From assembly GCA_033977485.1 (NCBI GenBank), contig CM066988.1, forward strand, positions 77,410,669 through 77,474,668: a stretch of DNA of 64,000 nt. The letters are read 5' to 3'. Shown here piece by piece: positions 33,158 to 46,290 of the stretch (position 1 is the stretch's first letter; the number at the start of each line of letters is the position of its first letter). Origin of the DNA: Hydrangea macrophylla. Taxonomy: Eukaryota; Streptophyta; Magnoliopsida; Cornales; Hydrangeaceae. The notes under the pieces are model-generated. The model worked only from the letters and a program-made list of their open reading frames with translations. It did not search any database and was not told the origin of the DNA. A program made the translations under genes and the position numbers.

Positions 33158-35255
33158 GAAGATCCTCAAAAATTTCGGTTGTTAATTTATGATAAAAATC
33201 TTGATTAACCGAATTTATTTACTGAGTAGTTGTATTGTATTTTCCATTTTTTCCTTGTTGCTACTAATGATTTTGCAGGTAACTTATCAAAATAAAAAAA
33301 AATAAAAAATTTGGATATTAATGCCTCGAGGTAACATCCTTCCTTCTCTCGCTTTACTTTACATATCCATGTGCTTAGTTTAGAATATTGGGGACAATGT
33401 TTAGTTTCAGTTGGGGGGGAGTGAGTCATTGCATGCCTTGTTTCTTTCTTTTTATGCTTTAATGTCAATACACCTGCTTAGCAACAAGACTCAGTAAATT
33501 AAAAACTGTCAAAAATTTTAAAATTTTTAATTTTTTTTAAAGATAATAAAATGGTTCTTGTATTTCTCTCTTAGTTAATGTAGTTAGTTATGATACATTA
33601 ATGTTATATTCTGTATGTCATTAGTATGTGATACACTATGGTAGTTTGTTTACTATCTTAGTTATAGTGTGTTTTATGCCTTTTAATCTTCAAACAACTT
33701 TGAGCACGTTGTGACAACCTTGTACTTAGCTAAAATGGATTAGTAAGTATAGCTTAGGAATCTTGAGAGACTGTAGTGGAGACTAATAACCCAAGTGAGC
33801 TTTTGTGCCATTTTTTTTTCTTGAGGGTTTTATAAAATTACTCTTAATTTTTGAAAAGCGTATTAATTCGTTGAAAGTCTCATTTTTCTTCTTCATTTTG
33901 ACTGATCACTAGAAGAGAACGTTCAGGATTTACCAAACCTAGAGCTCTTGAATTTACTGAAATGAATAATCCTATTAACTTAGAAGATGATTTAGGCCAT
34001 CTTTTGACCATACAGGCATAATACAGTCTTGGCCTACCTCTGTGTTATTCATTTACTTCACATCTTGAGTTTATCATAATCGCCTTGTCTTCACAATCCT
34101 TAAAGTCTATACCTAACTCCAAATTAGGAGTTCAAGCCTCAGTTCTTTATTTGGGTGTGATTGGGATGTGTTGACGTGACAAGAAGTTTGGTTGTATGAA
34201 TAAGGAAAAGTTGGCAAAGAGAAAAAAATTGATGAAAAGATTAAAAAAAAGGAAAAAAAAAAAAGCAAGAAAAAATAAATAAATAAATATGCCAATGGTT
34301 GTTACAAAAGAATAAAATAATAATAAAAAGAAGAGTGTGAAAAGAAAAAAAGAAAAAGAAAAAAAAGAAAAAAATAAAAGAAAAAAAAAAGAGAAGAGAG
34401 AGATTGGAGATGTGGGAAGTTTGAAAAGTTGTAGTGGACATTCCAATCACATCATTTAACCCAGTTGAATATCACAAGCCTCTTTCTTCTCAATCAAATA
34501 CCTCTTTTTCAAAGTCCTGATGATTTTAAGTAAATTGGATTTGAAGTTAAGGTAATGAGAGAGTTCTCCACGGTATCTCGCTCTTCTAGTGAAAGGTATC
34601 CTTTCATGAGACTTTATACACTAAAATGTCCGTTTTTCAATTTAGATATGAGAAGCATTAAATTCTATTCACATTTACTCTTTATAGCTTCCATATCATG
34701 AGTGATAATTATTACACCTAATTCGGAGTGATTTTATCTTGAGAGTGTAATCCCGGTGAGAGTTGAGTCAAAATGAACGTCTTGATAGAATCTTAAGTTA
34801 TGCGAGCTTTGAAATTAAAGTTTTGTATTTTGGTTGTCCATTCACACACACACTTAAAGATTAATAGGTATGTAATATTCTAATGACTTTGATGGTAGAT
34901 TAACTGTAATGTGTGTGTTGCATGGCTATGGCATATTAGAGAGTTTCATGGGATTGTTGAGCTTAACCACATTCTAAATGAGAGGAAAAATTTCTTGAAA
35001 ATATTTAAATGGGAACCATTGCCATAAACACGAATTTTGTGGGTAGATTCACTGAAACCCTCACGAGACAACACTCATCCACTAGGGGGAACCTAGGGGT
35101 TTAAAGGCTTGTTGCATACGCCAAATGCAATCGCGATTCCCGCGAAAGTGAGTTAGGATTTTTACTTTCTTTTGTTTTCAATTTTTAGAGTTCAAATAAA
35201 CATTGTTGTAGTTCGCTTCATTGCTAGAGACTAGCAACGAGCTAGTTGGGGGGTG
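33158..35255 (+). other. Element D 3' untranslated region, A-rich tract and polypurine tract
   Basis: No gene. A long A/G-rich tract occupies about 34199-34402; its complement gives spurious Phe-rich frames. A polypurine-like AGTTGGGGGGGAG lies near 33411 and the terminal one, TAGTTGGGGGGTG, at 35243-35255 before the LTR. Blocks at 33913-33937 and 35039-35157 match the Athila 3' region. Confidence 0.7.
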
Positions 35256-36894
35256 TGATTCGAGGTGAAAAGTGCATGTTCATAGCGTATTACATGGTTC
35301 TTTATGCATACTTTTATCCCCAAAGTCCCTACATTTAGGTTCATTCTAATAACAATGTTCTTTTTATTGTGTTAATATTAAAACATATATTTATGCGTTG
35401 TTTTATAGGTATTAGAATATAATTCAATGAAGTGGAGCTAAAGAAAAGTGATTCTGGTGAAGAGAACAACGGAAGCAGCTGAGAAAATGCCAATTTTGAC
35501 AATGAAGACTTCAGATTTGGAAGATTTTCCCAGAGATATAAAATGTAGATCTTTGAGTTACGGTCGCGTGGCCATAAATGGGAGGTCAATCCAAGGTCCG
35601 AGTAAAGAGTTATTGCCATTCTCCCATCGGTGCGCAGAGCTGTCAAAATCAGAGAGTTCAATCGATTGAGGAGAGTTCAATCGATCAAACCTTCGATCGA
35701 TCGAACTAATCTCGATCGATTGAACTTCATATTCACCCAAAAGTTGCGTACAGTCTGCGGGAACCCTATATATAAGTCGTTTTTACACCAGACAAAGGGA
35801 GGACGCTCCAGAACGCAGAAAACAGTAGTTTAGGGTAGTTTTAGGGTTAGATTAGGAGTAGATTAGGCTAGATTCATCTTTTTCTTCCTCTTTTTCATTA
35901 ATATATTGAAGATTATTGAAGATTCAAGTGGATTTCATGTTTATTTCGAGTTTATTTCAGATTATATCCAGGTTTTTCGTTTCAATCCTTATTATTTGAT
36001 TGTTATTAGTTTATATGCTATGATTACTTTAGGTTACTGTTTCTGTATTAATTTATTCATGTTTCCGTAGTTTAGACGTTGGGAATATGTGATGAAACAT
36101 TGATTCCCAACCTTTTCCATGCAATCTTTAGAAACCTTGGGCTCGATCAATCGAAGGTATTTCGATCGATCAAACTAGAGCCATAGTCAAGCGATCGAAG
36201 ACATTTCGATCGATTGAAGGATGAGGCAGTCCGATCGATCGAGAGCTCTTCGATCGATCGAACTTGCTAATTCCTGAGATGATTCTTTTAAGTATTCCAT
36301 GACTTTCTGTTTTAGAAATATGTCATCAAATTATCCCTATAAGCTCAGTTTGTTACAACAGTTTTTAGAACTTAAAGCCTTAAGGCCTTTTCTTCATTGA
36401 CTTTTGAAAACCACTTTAAATGCTAACACCATTTAGAGTGCAAGTAATAACCATTGTTTTAAACTGCCTTCTAAGTATTTTAAATCACTTGTGATGATAT
36501 AGTCCCGGTCATGAAAAGGCTATTGATTCTTTATCTTTAGAAAAATACGGAATGCTGAAGAGGAATGAACTCCATAGAACGTTAATGAATGTGCATGGTA
36601 GATGGTTAGGATCAATGTGGATTCATGTATTTCCAGCACCTTTAGTTTATCTGTTTAAGTAATTATGTTTCTTTATGCCTTAGTATATTATTTAGTTTAA
36701 TTTAATTAATTAGGATTCGTTAGAATATCCACTCCTAACATTCTTATTTTCTTTTCCTTTTCATTAGGTTGTAACCTAGTATATATTCTTCCTATTCCTT
36801 CCCTGTGGGATTGACCTGGACTTATCCAGTATTACTTGCACGATCACCTACACTTGGGTGTTGCACAAGAGTACACAACGTTTTAGTCGTGTCA
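35256..36894 (+). repeat. Element D 3' LTR
   Basis: Closely similar to 28052-29689, ending AGTCGTGTCA. TATA box CTATATATAAG near 35766, palindrome clusters at about 35655-35726 and 36143-36264, hairpin arms at 36816-36820 and 36825-36829. Confidence 0.92.
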
Positions 36895-38300
36895 TGTGCC
36901 ATTAACTAGGATCCAATGACAACCGCCTCAAGTAGTGCTCTCGTATGGTGGTCACCCTCTAACACATCTCATTGATCCTATCCATAGGAAGTTCACATCT
37001 AGTAACCAAGGAGTATTGTATCCTCTGTATGGAATGATCACCCATGGCTGGGTGACACAGAATACTCCACTCATCTTACAGTGAACTGTTAATGGAAGAT
37101 CATGGGAGTTATTAATAAGTCCATCTCCACTAGTTTTGATAATTAAGGATTTTGCTTTTAGAAAAAGTTTTTTCTTCATATTACCATATACATCTAATGT
37201 TTGCTAATATGTTGAAATGGATTTTGATTTTGATTTTAGAAAACTCATTTTTTCATGCATGTGGTAACGATATTTTTAAAAAGATGCCAATCACAAACAA
37301 GCATATAAAAACGAAACACTAAAATGAAATAAAGACATTCAACAATGTCCCTATGTCCCATGGCTCTATCTTCATAGATCCATCTCTTGGCATGATCACC
37401 TACGGCTCCAACTTCATGGACAACGGTTTCTTGGTCCATCTTCATGGACATTTCTATTCTATTACAAAAATCATATGCTTTTTTCGAAGCTTACAATTTT
37501 TCTAGAAATCAAAAATAGCAATAAATATAAACATGCTAGCTAAATAGGTGCGACTTTCCTATTCACAGTAATGAAGTCGTAGCGGCCTTTACACATGCCT
37601 TTAGAAACCAAACCAAAATTAAATACACCAATCACAAAATTTAAATACAAAAATTTAAAACTATTCTTGGTGCCATGGGAGATAGCGGTCTATTCTTTGC
37701 TACAAAAGGGTTAGACATACACACATCCACGCATATATAGCAAATACATGTGACTATTGGAACCCCTAATTGACTTGCATATTCCATGAACTCTTCATGG
37801 AATTAGTTAGCACATTAAAACAACATCTTAAGTTCTCTGTCTCACTTTGATTGATTGAAACAATTTCAATCGATCGAGCCAGAAAATTCACATATTGATT
37901 CAAAATTTTCTAGAATAGTATAAAATTAAAGTAATTTTGAAAACTTTTAAAACTGTGAAAAAACATCTAGATAGAGAATCATTTTCGATCGATCAAGTTC
38001 GATCAATCGATCGAACAAAAAAAATTTCGATCGATCGAAACTACTTCAATCGCTTAAACTAGCGTTGTTTCAATCGATCGAAACTCTTTCCATCGATCGA
38101 ACACAGATAGTTTCAATCAATCAAAACACTTTCAATCGATCGAAACTACCATGCATCCAATACAATCACAAATTTGTTTTCTGCTGCAAAGCTGCTACAG
38201 AAACAAATCTGTGATGATGCAGTTTCAAAAAAACAGTCCTAATACAACATGCAAATCAAAACTAGTGTTCTAAAAATGCATTTAAAGATCCAAATAACCT
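36895..38300 (-). other. Probable copia leader, with TCGATCGATCGA-type motifs
   Basis: No supported ORF. If the primer site at 38301-38313 is real, this is internal leader sequence of a minus-strand copia element whose gag start is at 27759, split by element D. About ten palindrome variants lie at 37848-38150, several with TC replaced by TT or CG by CA. Confidence 0.4.
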
Positions 38301-38313
38301 GGCTCTGACACCA
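38301..38313 (-). other. Probable primer binding site, tRNA-Met type
   Basis: On the minus strand TGGTGTCAGAGCC differs from the TGGTATCAGAGC primer site at one position and lies two bases from a CCTTCA LTR-like end, the usual copia spacing. Confidence 0.55.
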
Positions 38314-38315
38314 AT

Positions 38316-39480
38316 TGAAGGAATTAGGTTTCAAAAAACTTAATTATGCGCAGCGGAAAAACAAGTTTGAAAACTTTATTGGTAGCCCGGATCTACTACT
38401 TACAAACTCTATATATGCATAGGGATGAGAGGGACAAAAGGATTACCTTTTGGTCTTGAACCCAATTCTGACTTTGCCTTCTCCTTGCAATATGCATCAT
38501 CTTCCTCCAAGAAATCTTCACCCTTATGTCTCCTTGATACTTTTCGAAAAGGCTAGGGTTGTGTGGGAACCCAATAGAGAGGATATACGAGGCTTAGAAT
38601 ACCCTAAACTGATTTCTGGAGAGCTGGGGTAGTGAAACGATGTTCAAGTTAATTCTGGACGCAACTCTCCTATTTTTAGGTTTTCAAACCGACCTTGGGT
38701 CTCGATCGATCGAAACACTTTCGATCAATTGAACTCTAAATCGATCGAAGAATCTTTGATCGATCGAGAGCACCCAGTATTCAATCGATCGTGAGCACCT
38801 AGTATTCGATCGATCGAACTCCCTCTTCCTGCCTTTCCAAGTATCTTGCAGAGCTAAGAGTGGGACCTCCTAGATTCTTTATCATTGGCTCAAATGAGTT
38901 GTTAATCACTATGATCAAACTCTTTGATCAGCTAATTAACTAATTCATCAGTTAACGTTAATTATACTATATAACGATACCTGCACTCCAACTCAAAAGA
39001 ACATATCCAAAGCGATAACTAGACTTGTATGGTGTACTAATGTCCCTCTATCGTCAGCATTCATAATCATATTTAGGTAGTCAGATAAATGTTACCATCA
39101 ACTTGAATGATGATTACATCTTCCATTCCTTGAGTTTCATTCACCTCTCATGATTAACAAACATGTTGATAACTACTTATCAACAAAATTGCATTACTCA
39201 GTAATCAACTTGGTGACATTCTCAAGGGAATGCTTACTCTATTTCCAAGGGTAGATTCTATCATGACAATGTATGTTCACAACCCTCTGAACATGACTTA
39301 CCCAAGATGCCTAGATGTTAATAGTGAAGACCTCACTGATTGGTAAATCAAAGCAGTCACATCCATAGTCTGTGTCCATAATTGTCTCAAGATTAAGAAT
39401 TGTAATACTAGTAAATTTTTGTTATTAATAAAACGAGCCACGTATTTTGTTCGTATTTCTAGTATCATATATATATATAA
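38316..39480 (-). repeat. Probable copia LTR, far end not determined
   Basis: On the plus strand it starts TGAAGGAATTAGG next to the primer site and contains ATGCGCAGCGGAA, common in copia LTRs. Palindrome variants occur at 38702-38820. I cannot place the outer end; there is no second LTR in the window to compare. Confidence 0.4.
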
Positions 39481-39717
39481 CTAATACACATTTATTTATT
39501 AAAAACTTAGACTGTAAGTTTCAAACCAGGACTGACTAGTCACCCAGAACTGTAAAATCTGTATTAGTCTGAATTATAGGACACGTAATTCGAACGATGA
39601 CCCAACTATACATATTTGGAAATAGGAATATTACCCTAAAAGGCTATTGTACTACCCTAAGCTTCATATACCCATTGGGTATTTGGCCTTCTGTGGACGC
39701 GCGGCTTCCGTGAGCCT

Positions 39718-39718
<1 letters not shown>

Positions 39719-39749
<31 letters not shown>
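39719..39749. repeat. Poly-C tract (31 bases)
   Basis: A run of 31 C on the plus strand, about 85 bases beyond the primer site of the neighbouring LTR. Its length may be affected by sequencing or assembly. Confidence 0.85.
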
Positions 39750-39751
<2 letters not shown>

Positions 39752-39833
39752 TCCCCGTTTCTATTTCCGGGTATTCGGAATTGATTTTCCTTTGTTTTGA
39801 AATTGATTTAAAAAAGGTCTGTTGAAAACAGAT

Positions 39834-39845
39834 ACAGAGTCGCCA
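39834..39845 (-). other. Primer binding site of an Ogre/Tat-like element
   Basis: On the minus strand TGGCGACTCTGT matches the start of the tRNA-Arg-like primer site used by Ogre-type elements and lies two bases after the LTR end. Confidence 0.6.
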
Positions 39846-39847
39846 CT

Positions 39848-42800
39848 TGGTCTTTAAGGAACCAAGAAACCTAATTTTGACTCACCCAAACGGATAAAGG
39901 TCACCAGCCCTTCATAACCAAAGAACTTGGCTCGGAGTTTTGGTACGAGAGAGGAAGAAGCCTTTGTCACGACTAAAACACCCTCAACTCGCCCCGTCTC
40001 TCGACGGGCCTCAATTAGCATCCAAATAATAATCTTTTACTATGTTTGGTTCGACAATTAATACTATGATAGTATATTACATCATATAAGAAACTTGAAA
40101 TTGAAGAACTAAAGATAAGATATCATTCATAAGATCTAAGCCAAGTATCACACAATGCAAAGTGAAAGATCACACAAACAAACCTAGGAAAAATCGTCTA
40201 ATCACATATCAAGTAATCAAGTTTTCCTAATCTAAAGGGGACATGAATTGTTCTTGAAACAAATTAATCAAAAAAATGCTTAGCAAGCTAATATGATGCA
40301 TGTTAATCTTTGAGAAGAGAAGATCTCTCAATACCCGAGACAGATGAGAAAGGAAGATTAGATCGAGGGGAAGCATGAACGTATGATCAAGTTCATTCCT
40401 TATAATCTCCTTAGATTAGGAGTCACAAAAACTCCAAATCTTGCATGGATGCAATGTATGATCCTAGAATGTGCAAAGGTTGTAGTGTCTTTGTGTACAT
40501 GGACTTTCTAGAGTGACTTAGAAGTCTAGAGTATGCATGAATCTATGAAAAAAATCATCATAGGATATGTAAAAATGTAGTATGAACTACTTCATAAGAT
40601 ATGAACTAATTTGGAGTGCATGTGAGCATCAAATCAAAGAATGAAAGTAAAAGTATACTTGCTATGAATAGTGGACAAAACAATGAGTTGACCTTGTAGA
40701 AATTGACAATTGGGGTAAGAAATGTTTTCAATGCATAATTTTTTATGGCGATCATCCTTATTGTGTCTAGAACACATACCAAAAAACCAATCTTCAATAA
40801 CTATTACAGATTGAGAGAAATCATATGAACAATAGAGGTTACTCAGAAACAGAGTCCGTACTGTCGACTGAAATGTTGAAAAATCTTAGACAATGAAACC
40901 AAAACATCTAGAGGCCCATATTATATAGAACGTTCCCTAAGACACTGAAGTTCAAGGAAAAAATAAGTTGGGACCACTCCTTTTGGAAAAGTTTTCTGAA
41001 AAACAAGTTGAAATCTACCTAGCTGCTGTGACAGCAAAAGCAGAATGTTTAAAAGGAATGTTTAGACCAAAATGGAACCCTTCCATGTGTTTTCAAGCCA
41101 AGCCAAAAATCATGGGTGTTCTATAATGAGTTAGGAAGACTTTCCAAGTGGTCTTGTAATCACCCTTAGAGTATTGAGTTCTATAGAAATCTTTGAACTC
41201 AGATCATTCACTGTTTTGAAGATTTTTAGTAAAACAAGGCTTGTTTCTTGGAATCCCAATATTGGGGGCTTTAGAGGGGTTTTGAAATAGGGGTTTTAAA
41301 AGTATATTTGCAACACAATAAGGGTATTAAGACCACTTAAGAAATTGACATCAAACTAATCATCAAGAACTCCCAATATTGTTTGCACAAACATAGTTTT
41401 GTTTGAGAATATGACTTCAATAATACATACGAATGTATTGAAGTTAGAATCATCATCCATCAAACATGTCTTTGAGGTCAAGAGCTACTATCCATAAGGA
41501 TTCACTCTTCTCAACACAACATGTTATCTAGATGATGATAAACATGTAAGTAATCAAAGAAAAATCAAAAGGAAATGAGGTGAGAAGAGATGAACATAAT
41601 ATGTAAACAATCAAATAAGCAATCAATAGATGATGATCATTGAGATATTAGACTTGTAACTAGGTATTTCACTCATATATATTGACATTTGGACATGGAA
41701 GTAGCTTCCTAACTCAAGATTGCTCAAGAATGGTGGTTGGAGAGGGTTTGGATATGAAATATATAGAAGAATAATGGAAGAACTTGAGTTCAGAACTCAC
41801 TTTCTATAGAAAATCAGTGGAGGAAGCTCCATTTCTCACTTATAACTCTAAGCATATCTCTCATTCTCTCTATAACTTTTCCAAGCTTTGCACTTGCCCC
41901 CCCCCCCCCCCCCCCAAAAAAAATAAAGAGCAAAGGGAGGTTTATATAGGCCAATTTGGGGTGGTTTTGGGATTTAAAAAGTGCTCCCATTGGTCCCAAA
42001 CATCCGTGAACATAAAACTACATCGTTTTGACTTTCAATTATTCAATTTGGACCCCCAAAATAAATTACAAAAATGGGTTCTGCGGGGGTTGAGTGCCAC
42101 TGCGGCACTGGCTATGTGCCGCCGCGACAGTGGCCCAGTGCTTCCGTGGCACTACTCCTCAGATGCCCAAAAATTTGTATTTAGGCCCCCAGAGGTTTCG
42201 ATATTCGCAAAAAGGTCCTATTTCGTCCGAAATTCACAGAAAATGCGTACGAACTCCAAATTGATCTTGTGATATACCGTTGGAAAGGAAATGGAGTCTA
42301 ATTTTCATAAAAAATAGTTCGGAGATGGGTCACTTTGAAAGGTTTTGCGGTATTCGCGATAAAAGTCGATTTGATCGCCTTTTTCACCTTCGGAAATTCA
42401 TAATAAATTCGTTTTAAGTCCAGAAATTATGTGCGCTATACCATTGAAAAGCTATTGACCTCTAGTATTCATGAAAAATGTTTGAAAAATGATACAGTAC
42501 TGCAGTTTCAAAGTCCACTTTTAGGTCAAATCGGTCAAACCTAGGATTTCTAGGAAGTTCTGGGAACCTCTAGGAGATCCCAGGAGTTGACGTTTTCGTC
42601 CGGTTTTCTTTTAAAACTCGTTTTAGTACTTTTCACACGATCTACAATGATCTTGGAATTTTTCGGCAAATTTGGACGATTTCGGTCAAACCCTGGTCAA
42701 ACCCTGGTCAAACCGGTCAACGGGGACTTTTCCGGGACTTCCGGGACTTCCGGGGGTCTCTGGGAATTGATGATTTCATCTGATTTTGCTTCAAAATTCA

Positions 42801-42938
42801 TTTTTAGTACTTTTTTTATGACGTAGCATGTTTCCAGAACTAACTTCCAGGAGTCCTTTTTGAATCTTTTTCGATCATTGTGAACCACCAAGCTATGGGT
42901 CTCCTAAATCTAATAGCCAACAAAATGGGGTGTCTACA
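39848..42938 (-). repeat. Ogre/Tat-like LTR, minus orientation (about 3.1 kb)
   Basis: On its own strand it begins TGTAGACACCCCATTTTG (from 42938) and ends AAAGACCA before the primer site. A minus-strand TATA box CCTATATAAA lies at 41941-41950, followed on the transcribed side by 8 T and 19 G (poly-C at 41897-41915). The internal region is lost soon after the leader. No clear ORF lies inside. Confidence 0.65.
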
Positions 42939-43324
42939 CCTTCCCAAACACCCCTCTAACCTTTAGATCATCACCACCTTACCCCCTCAACTCGCCGGAC
43001 ATACCCACACACCTCCCCAACCGCCGGCTTTATTTCCCCCCTCCCTAGGCACCCTCTTAATCAATCTCACTCACATCTATTCAAAACATATTCTGAAATC
43101 TGTTCATGTATACATGTGTATATGTGGATGTGTATATATATATATAGGGGTGTAGAGAGAGAGGGAGACCACTAGGAGAGTTAGGAAGCAAACTAACCCA
43201 AACATTTTCCCCACCTTTACTCTCTGCCTCAAGCACACTCCATACACACACACACACAAGAAGACCACCGGAGGAGCAGAGAAGGAGAGAGAAAGAGATA
43301 AGGAGCTAGAGAGAGAGTCTCGCC

Positions 43325-43330
<6 letters not shown>

Positions 43331-43389
<59 letters not shown>
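43331..43389. repeat. AG microsatellite
   Basis: An uninterrupted AG run of about 59 bases, in the region where element E has GAGAGAGAAG-rich leader sequence. Confidence 0.9.
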
Positions 43390-43391
<2 letters not shown>

Positions 43392-43448
43392 CCAAACTAT
43401 GGTACGACCCCTACACACCCCCTCTACTTATTTTGTATGTTTTAAGCA

Positions 43449-43449
<1 letters not shown>

Positions 43450-43482
<33 letters not shown>
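43450..43482. repeat. CA microsatellite
   Basis: An uninterrupted CA run of about 33 bases. Confidence 0.9.
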
Positions 43483-43485
<3 letters not shown>

Positions 43486-45570
43486 TGGACCCCAGACACA
43501 GGCCAAACAGAGCCTTAGGCCCTGGTTAAATCCAGGTGCCAAGAAGCTTGAATTTTCAAACTTAACTATAGCCCCCAAAAATGGTACCAAACAGACCCTA
43601 TAGGTCCCAGATAGACCCCCTATGAACTGCTTGGAGATTAAACCATGTGTTGATTAACCATGTATAGCATTTTTCTTGAAAACTAAAAAAGAATAATCCC
43701 TTCGTAGGACCCTAAAATGAATGAACTAACTCATAAGCTCCTAGTATGTGATAGAGGAGGAAATTCCAGCCATTTTGGCATTAATCTCACCCATTTACAT
43801 AGAGAGATGAGAGAAATATGCCCCTTGGAAGTTTTCCGACGAAGTCACGGGTCACCGGCGACAAGCTTTGTTCACCGGAGAAGACATGACCCGTTTAGGT
43901 TTCGGGTTATATCGTTTACCCACGGGTCGGGTCGGGTCGGGTCGGGCCTCGGGTAGGATCAGATTAGTATGTGTGTATAAATGGGTAATGGTTTGGGTTA
44001 TGGGTATTGGGTCGGATATTTTAAGTTAGATCAGGTTGTATGTGTAAATGGGTAACCCGTTGGGTTGGGTCGGATCGGGCCTGACCCACGAATCCTTAAT
44101 AATCCTTAATTAGTTATTTTATATTACTAAGTATTCTGTTAATACGAATTAGTAATTTAATATACTGCTTTAGGATTAATTAACATTTTATTATTCTGTT
44201 AAATAAGGTTAGTAATTATATATGTATATCTTTACTTTTTATTTTACAAGTAAATTATAAGTAAATCTTATGTTGTTTTAAATATTTAAAATATATTTAA
44301 AAGCCAAATTGTATTGTGAAAATTATGAGATACTATTTTAAATAATACTTGTATATTCTGAAATTATAATATATAAATGCATATATATATTGTATTGATT
44401 AAATACTTGTTTTAAATAAACAATAATCATATGTTTTGTTTCAATTAATAATTATAGGTTACTGTTTAATAATTCTAAGCTATTTAAAAATGGTTTTAAA
44501 TATCAAAATCTAATTTTTAAATATTCTGAAAATTTTATTGAAGGGTATTTTATACTCTAAAATTATAAGATATTAATCATTAGGTGTTACACTTATTATT
44601 TATTTAAGCCTAAATAAATAATAAGAAGTTGTTTTTTAAATAAAAAGAATTAAGCAATAAATACCTATTGACCAATTTCAAATATAGGAAAATTATATCA
44701 ACTTTTTCTAAGGCCTAATGCTTTTGTTTTATAAATTTTTTTTTATAAAACCCAAACTTTAGTGTTCTTAATAATTATTAATTTTTATAAAGGATCCATT
44801 TGGTTAGACTTTTAATTTATTTAAATGCCAAACGAACTCCGAAAATTACGAGAAAAATACTACTAGCCTATTTTAAGGCCTAGTATTTAATAAAAATATT
44901 TATAAGGACCGAATGTCTTCTTAAAATATATTTTGTAATTAGGGTGTCCCTAAGTCTATTATTAGACGATTAAAACTTCAACAATTCATAGAAAATAAAT
45001 TGTAACTCAGAAAAATATGCGGTCAACTCCCAGAGTCTTAGAATAATATCTAGAATTTTCCCCTCAAATTTGGTGACCTTTTCATGGTAAAAAAAATACA
45101 GCTTATCTTTAGGGCCCATTCTAGTACAGAAAACCCAGCCTCTTATATGACGGACTCCGATTTGATTCTAGTCAATGACGTTAGACTCAGAATGATGTCC
45201 AGATCATCATGTTGAGGTTTAAGGACCCATTCGACACAATTAACATTATGCCCTTAATTCTAATAAGCTTATTTAACCATCGTTCTATGGATTCATAGAC
45301 ATTGTAGGAACTGCAGCTACGCTTGCTTTTACGAATCCACACCGAGGTGAGTCGTCCTAACTCACTTGGTATATTATAGAATTACTCTTTGTGTGTTATG
45401 TAAATACCCAGCATGTCCTGTGTGGACATATCGAATGACGTACTGTTTATATGATGAATGCATGTTTAGATAACCACTCCATGCTTGATTTATAATTGTT
45501 GTTATGATTCATGCTTATTACGTTGTACGATTATACCATCACATGAACATTCATATAGACGTAGTCGAGT

Positions 45571-46290
45571 ATGATGTCAATATTGATGTTTGCATGGTTA
45601 GTCGAGGAGATTAACCCAAGGTTATTGTCATGCATGTTTGAGTGGACCACAGAGGTCCAAGTGGTACAGTCAAATCAATAGGAACAACAATAAATACTAT
45701 AGAGGCCCTACTAGGCGACGATAGCAAAAGTACCCATTTGAATTTATGGATTAAAGCATGAGTTGATGGCTTATACGCTATAGAGGCCCTGCTAGGCGAT
45801 GATAGCAAAATATCCATCTAAACTTTGAATACAATAGTTACCTTTCATAATGCTATAAAGGCCCTGCTAGGTGACGATAACGTTGTAACTATTCTATTCT
45901 CCAGGCAAGGTCATGAGGACCTAAGAGTACATGATGTCAATATTGATGTTTACATGGTTCGTCGAGGAGATTAACCCAAGGTTATTGTCATGCCTGTTTG
46001 AGTGGACCGCAGAGGTCCAAGTGGTACAGTCAAATCAATAGGAACAACAATAAATACTATAGAGGCCCTGCTAGGCGACGATAGCAAAAGTACCCATTTG
46101 AATTTATGGATTAAAGCATGAGTTGATGGCTTATATGCTATAGAGGCCCTGCTAGGCGATGATAGCAAAATATCCATCTAAACTTTGAATACAATAGTTA
46201 CCTTTCATAATGCTATAGAGGCCCTGCTAGGTGACGATAGCGTTGTAACTATTCTATTCTCTAGGCAAGGTCATGAGGACCTAAGAGTAC
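45571..46290. repeat. Two near-identical 360-bp tandem copies in the F LTR
   Basis: Copy 1 is 45571-45930 and copy 2 is 45931-46290, both starting ATGATGTCAATATTGATG. They differ at only a handful of positions. Each holds three stem-loop units with the core GAGGCCCTGCTAGG between CTAT and ATAG arms. A further diverged unit follows at 46291-46360. Confidence 0.93.

Larger units (their letters stand above)
28052..36894 (+). mobile_element. Pol-less Athila-like LTR element (element D)
   Basis: Two LTRs of about 1638 bp (28052-29689 and 35256-36894), a tRNA-Asp primer site and a polypurine tract enclose an internal region with one ORF and no RT, integrase or protease. Flanking bases TGTAC (28047-28051) and TGTGC (36895-36899) match at four of five positions. 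The U5 end and 3' untranslated blocks resemble the Athila element at 6932, so it is probably a non-autonomous relative mobilised in trans. A 1630-bp solo LTR is inserted at 29887-31516. Confidence 0.88.

Noticed and set aside
34113..34450. Phe-rich minus-strand frames, membrane-protein-like
   Set aside because: They are translations of the complement of an A/G-rich low-complexity tract.
36895..37460. Possible host gene exon on the minus strand near 37245-37451
   Set aside because: Short frame without recognisable domain or splice support, next to element boundaries.
43104..43418. Leu/Ser-rich minus-strand ORF
   Set aside because: It translates the AG microsatellite.
43924..43945. GGGTC repeats as interstitial telomere sequence
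   Set aside because: The unit is not the plant telomere heptamer and only about four copies occur.
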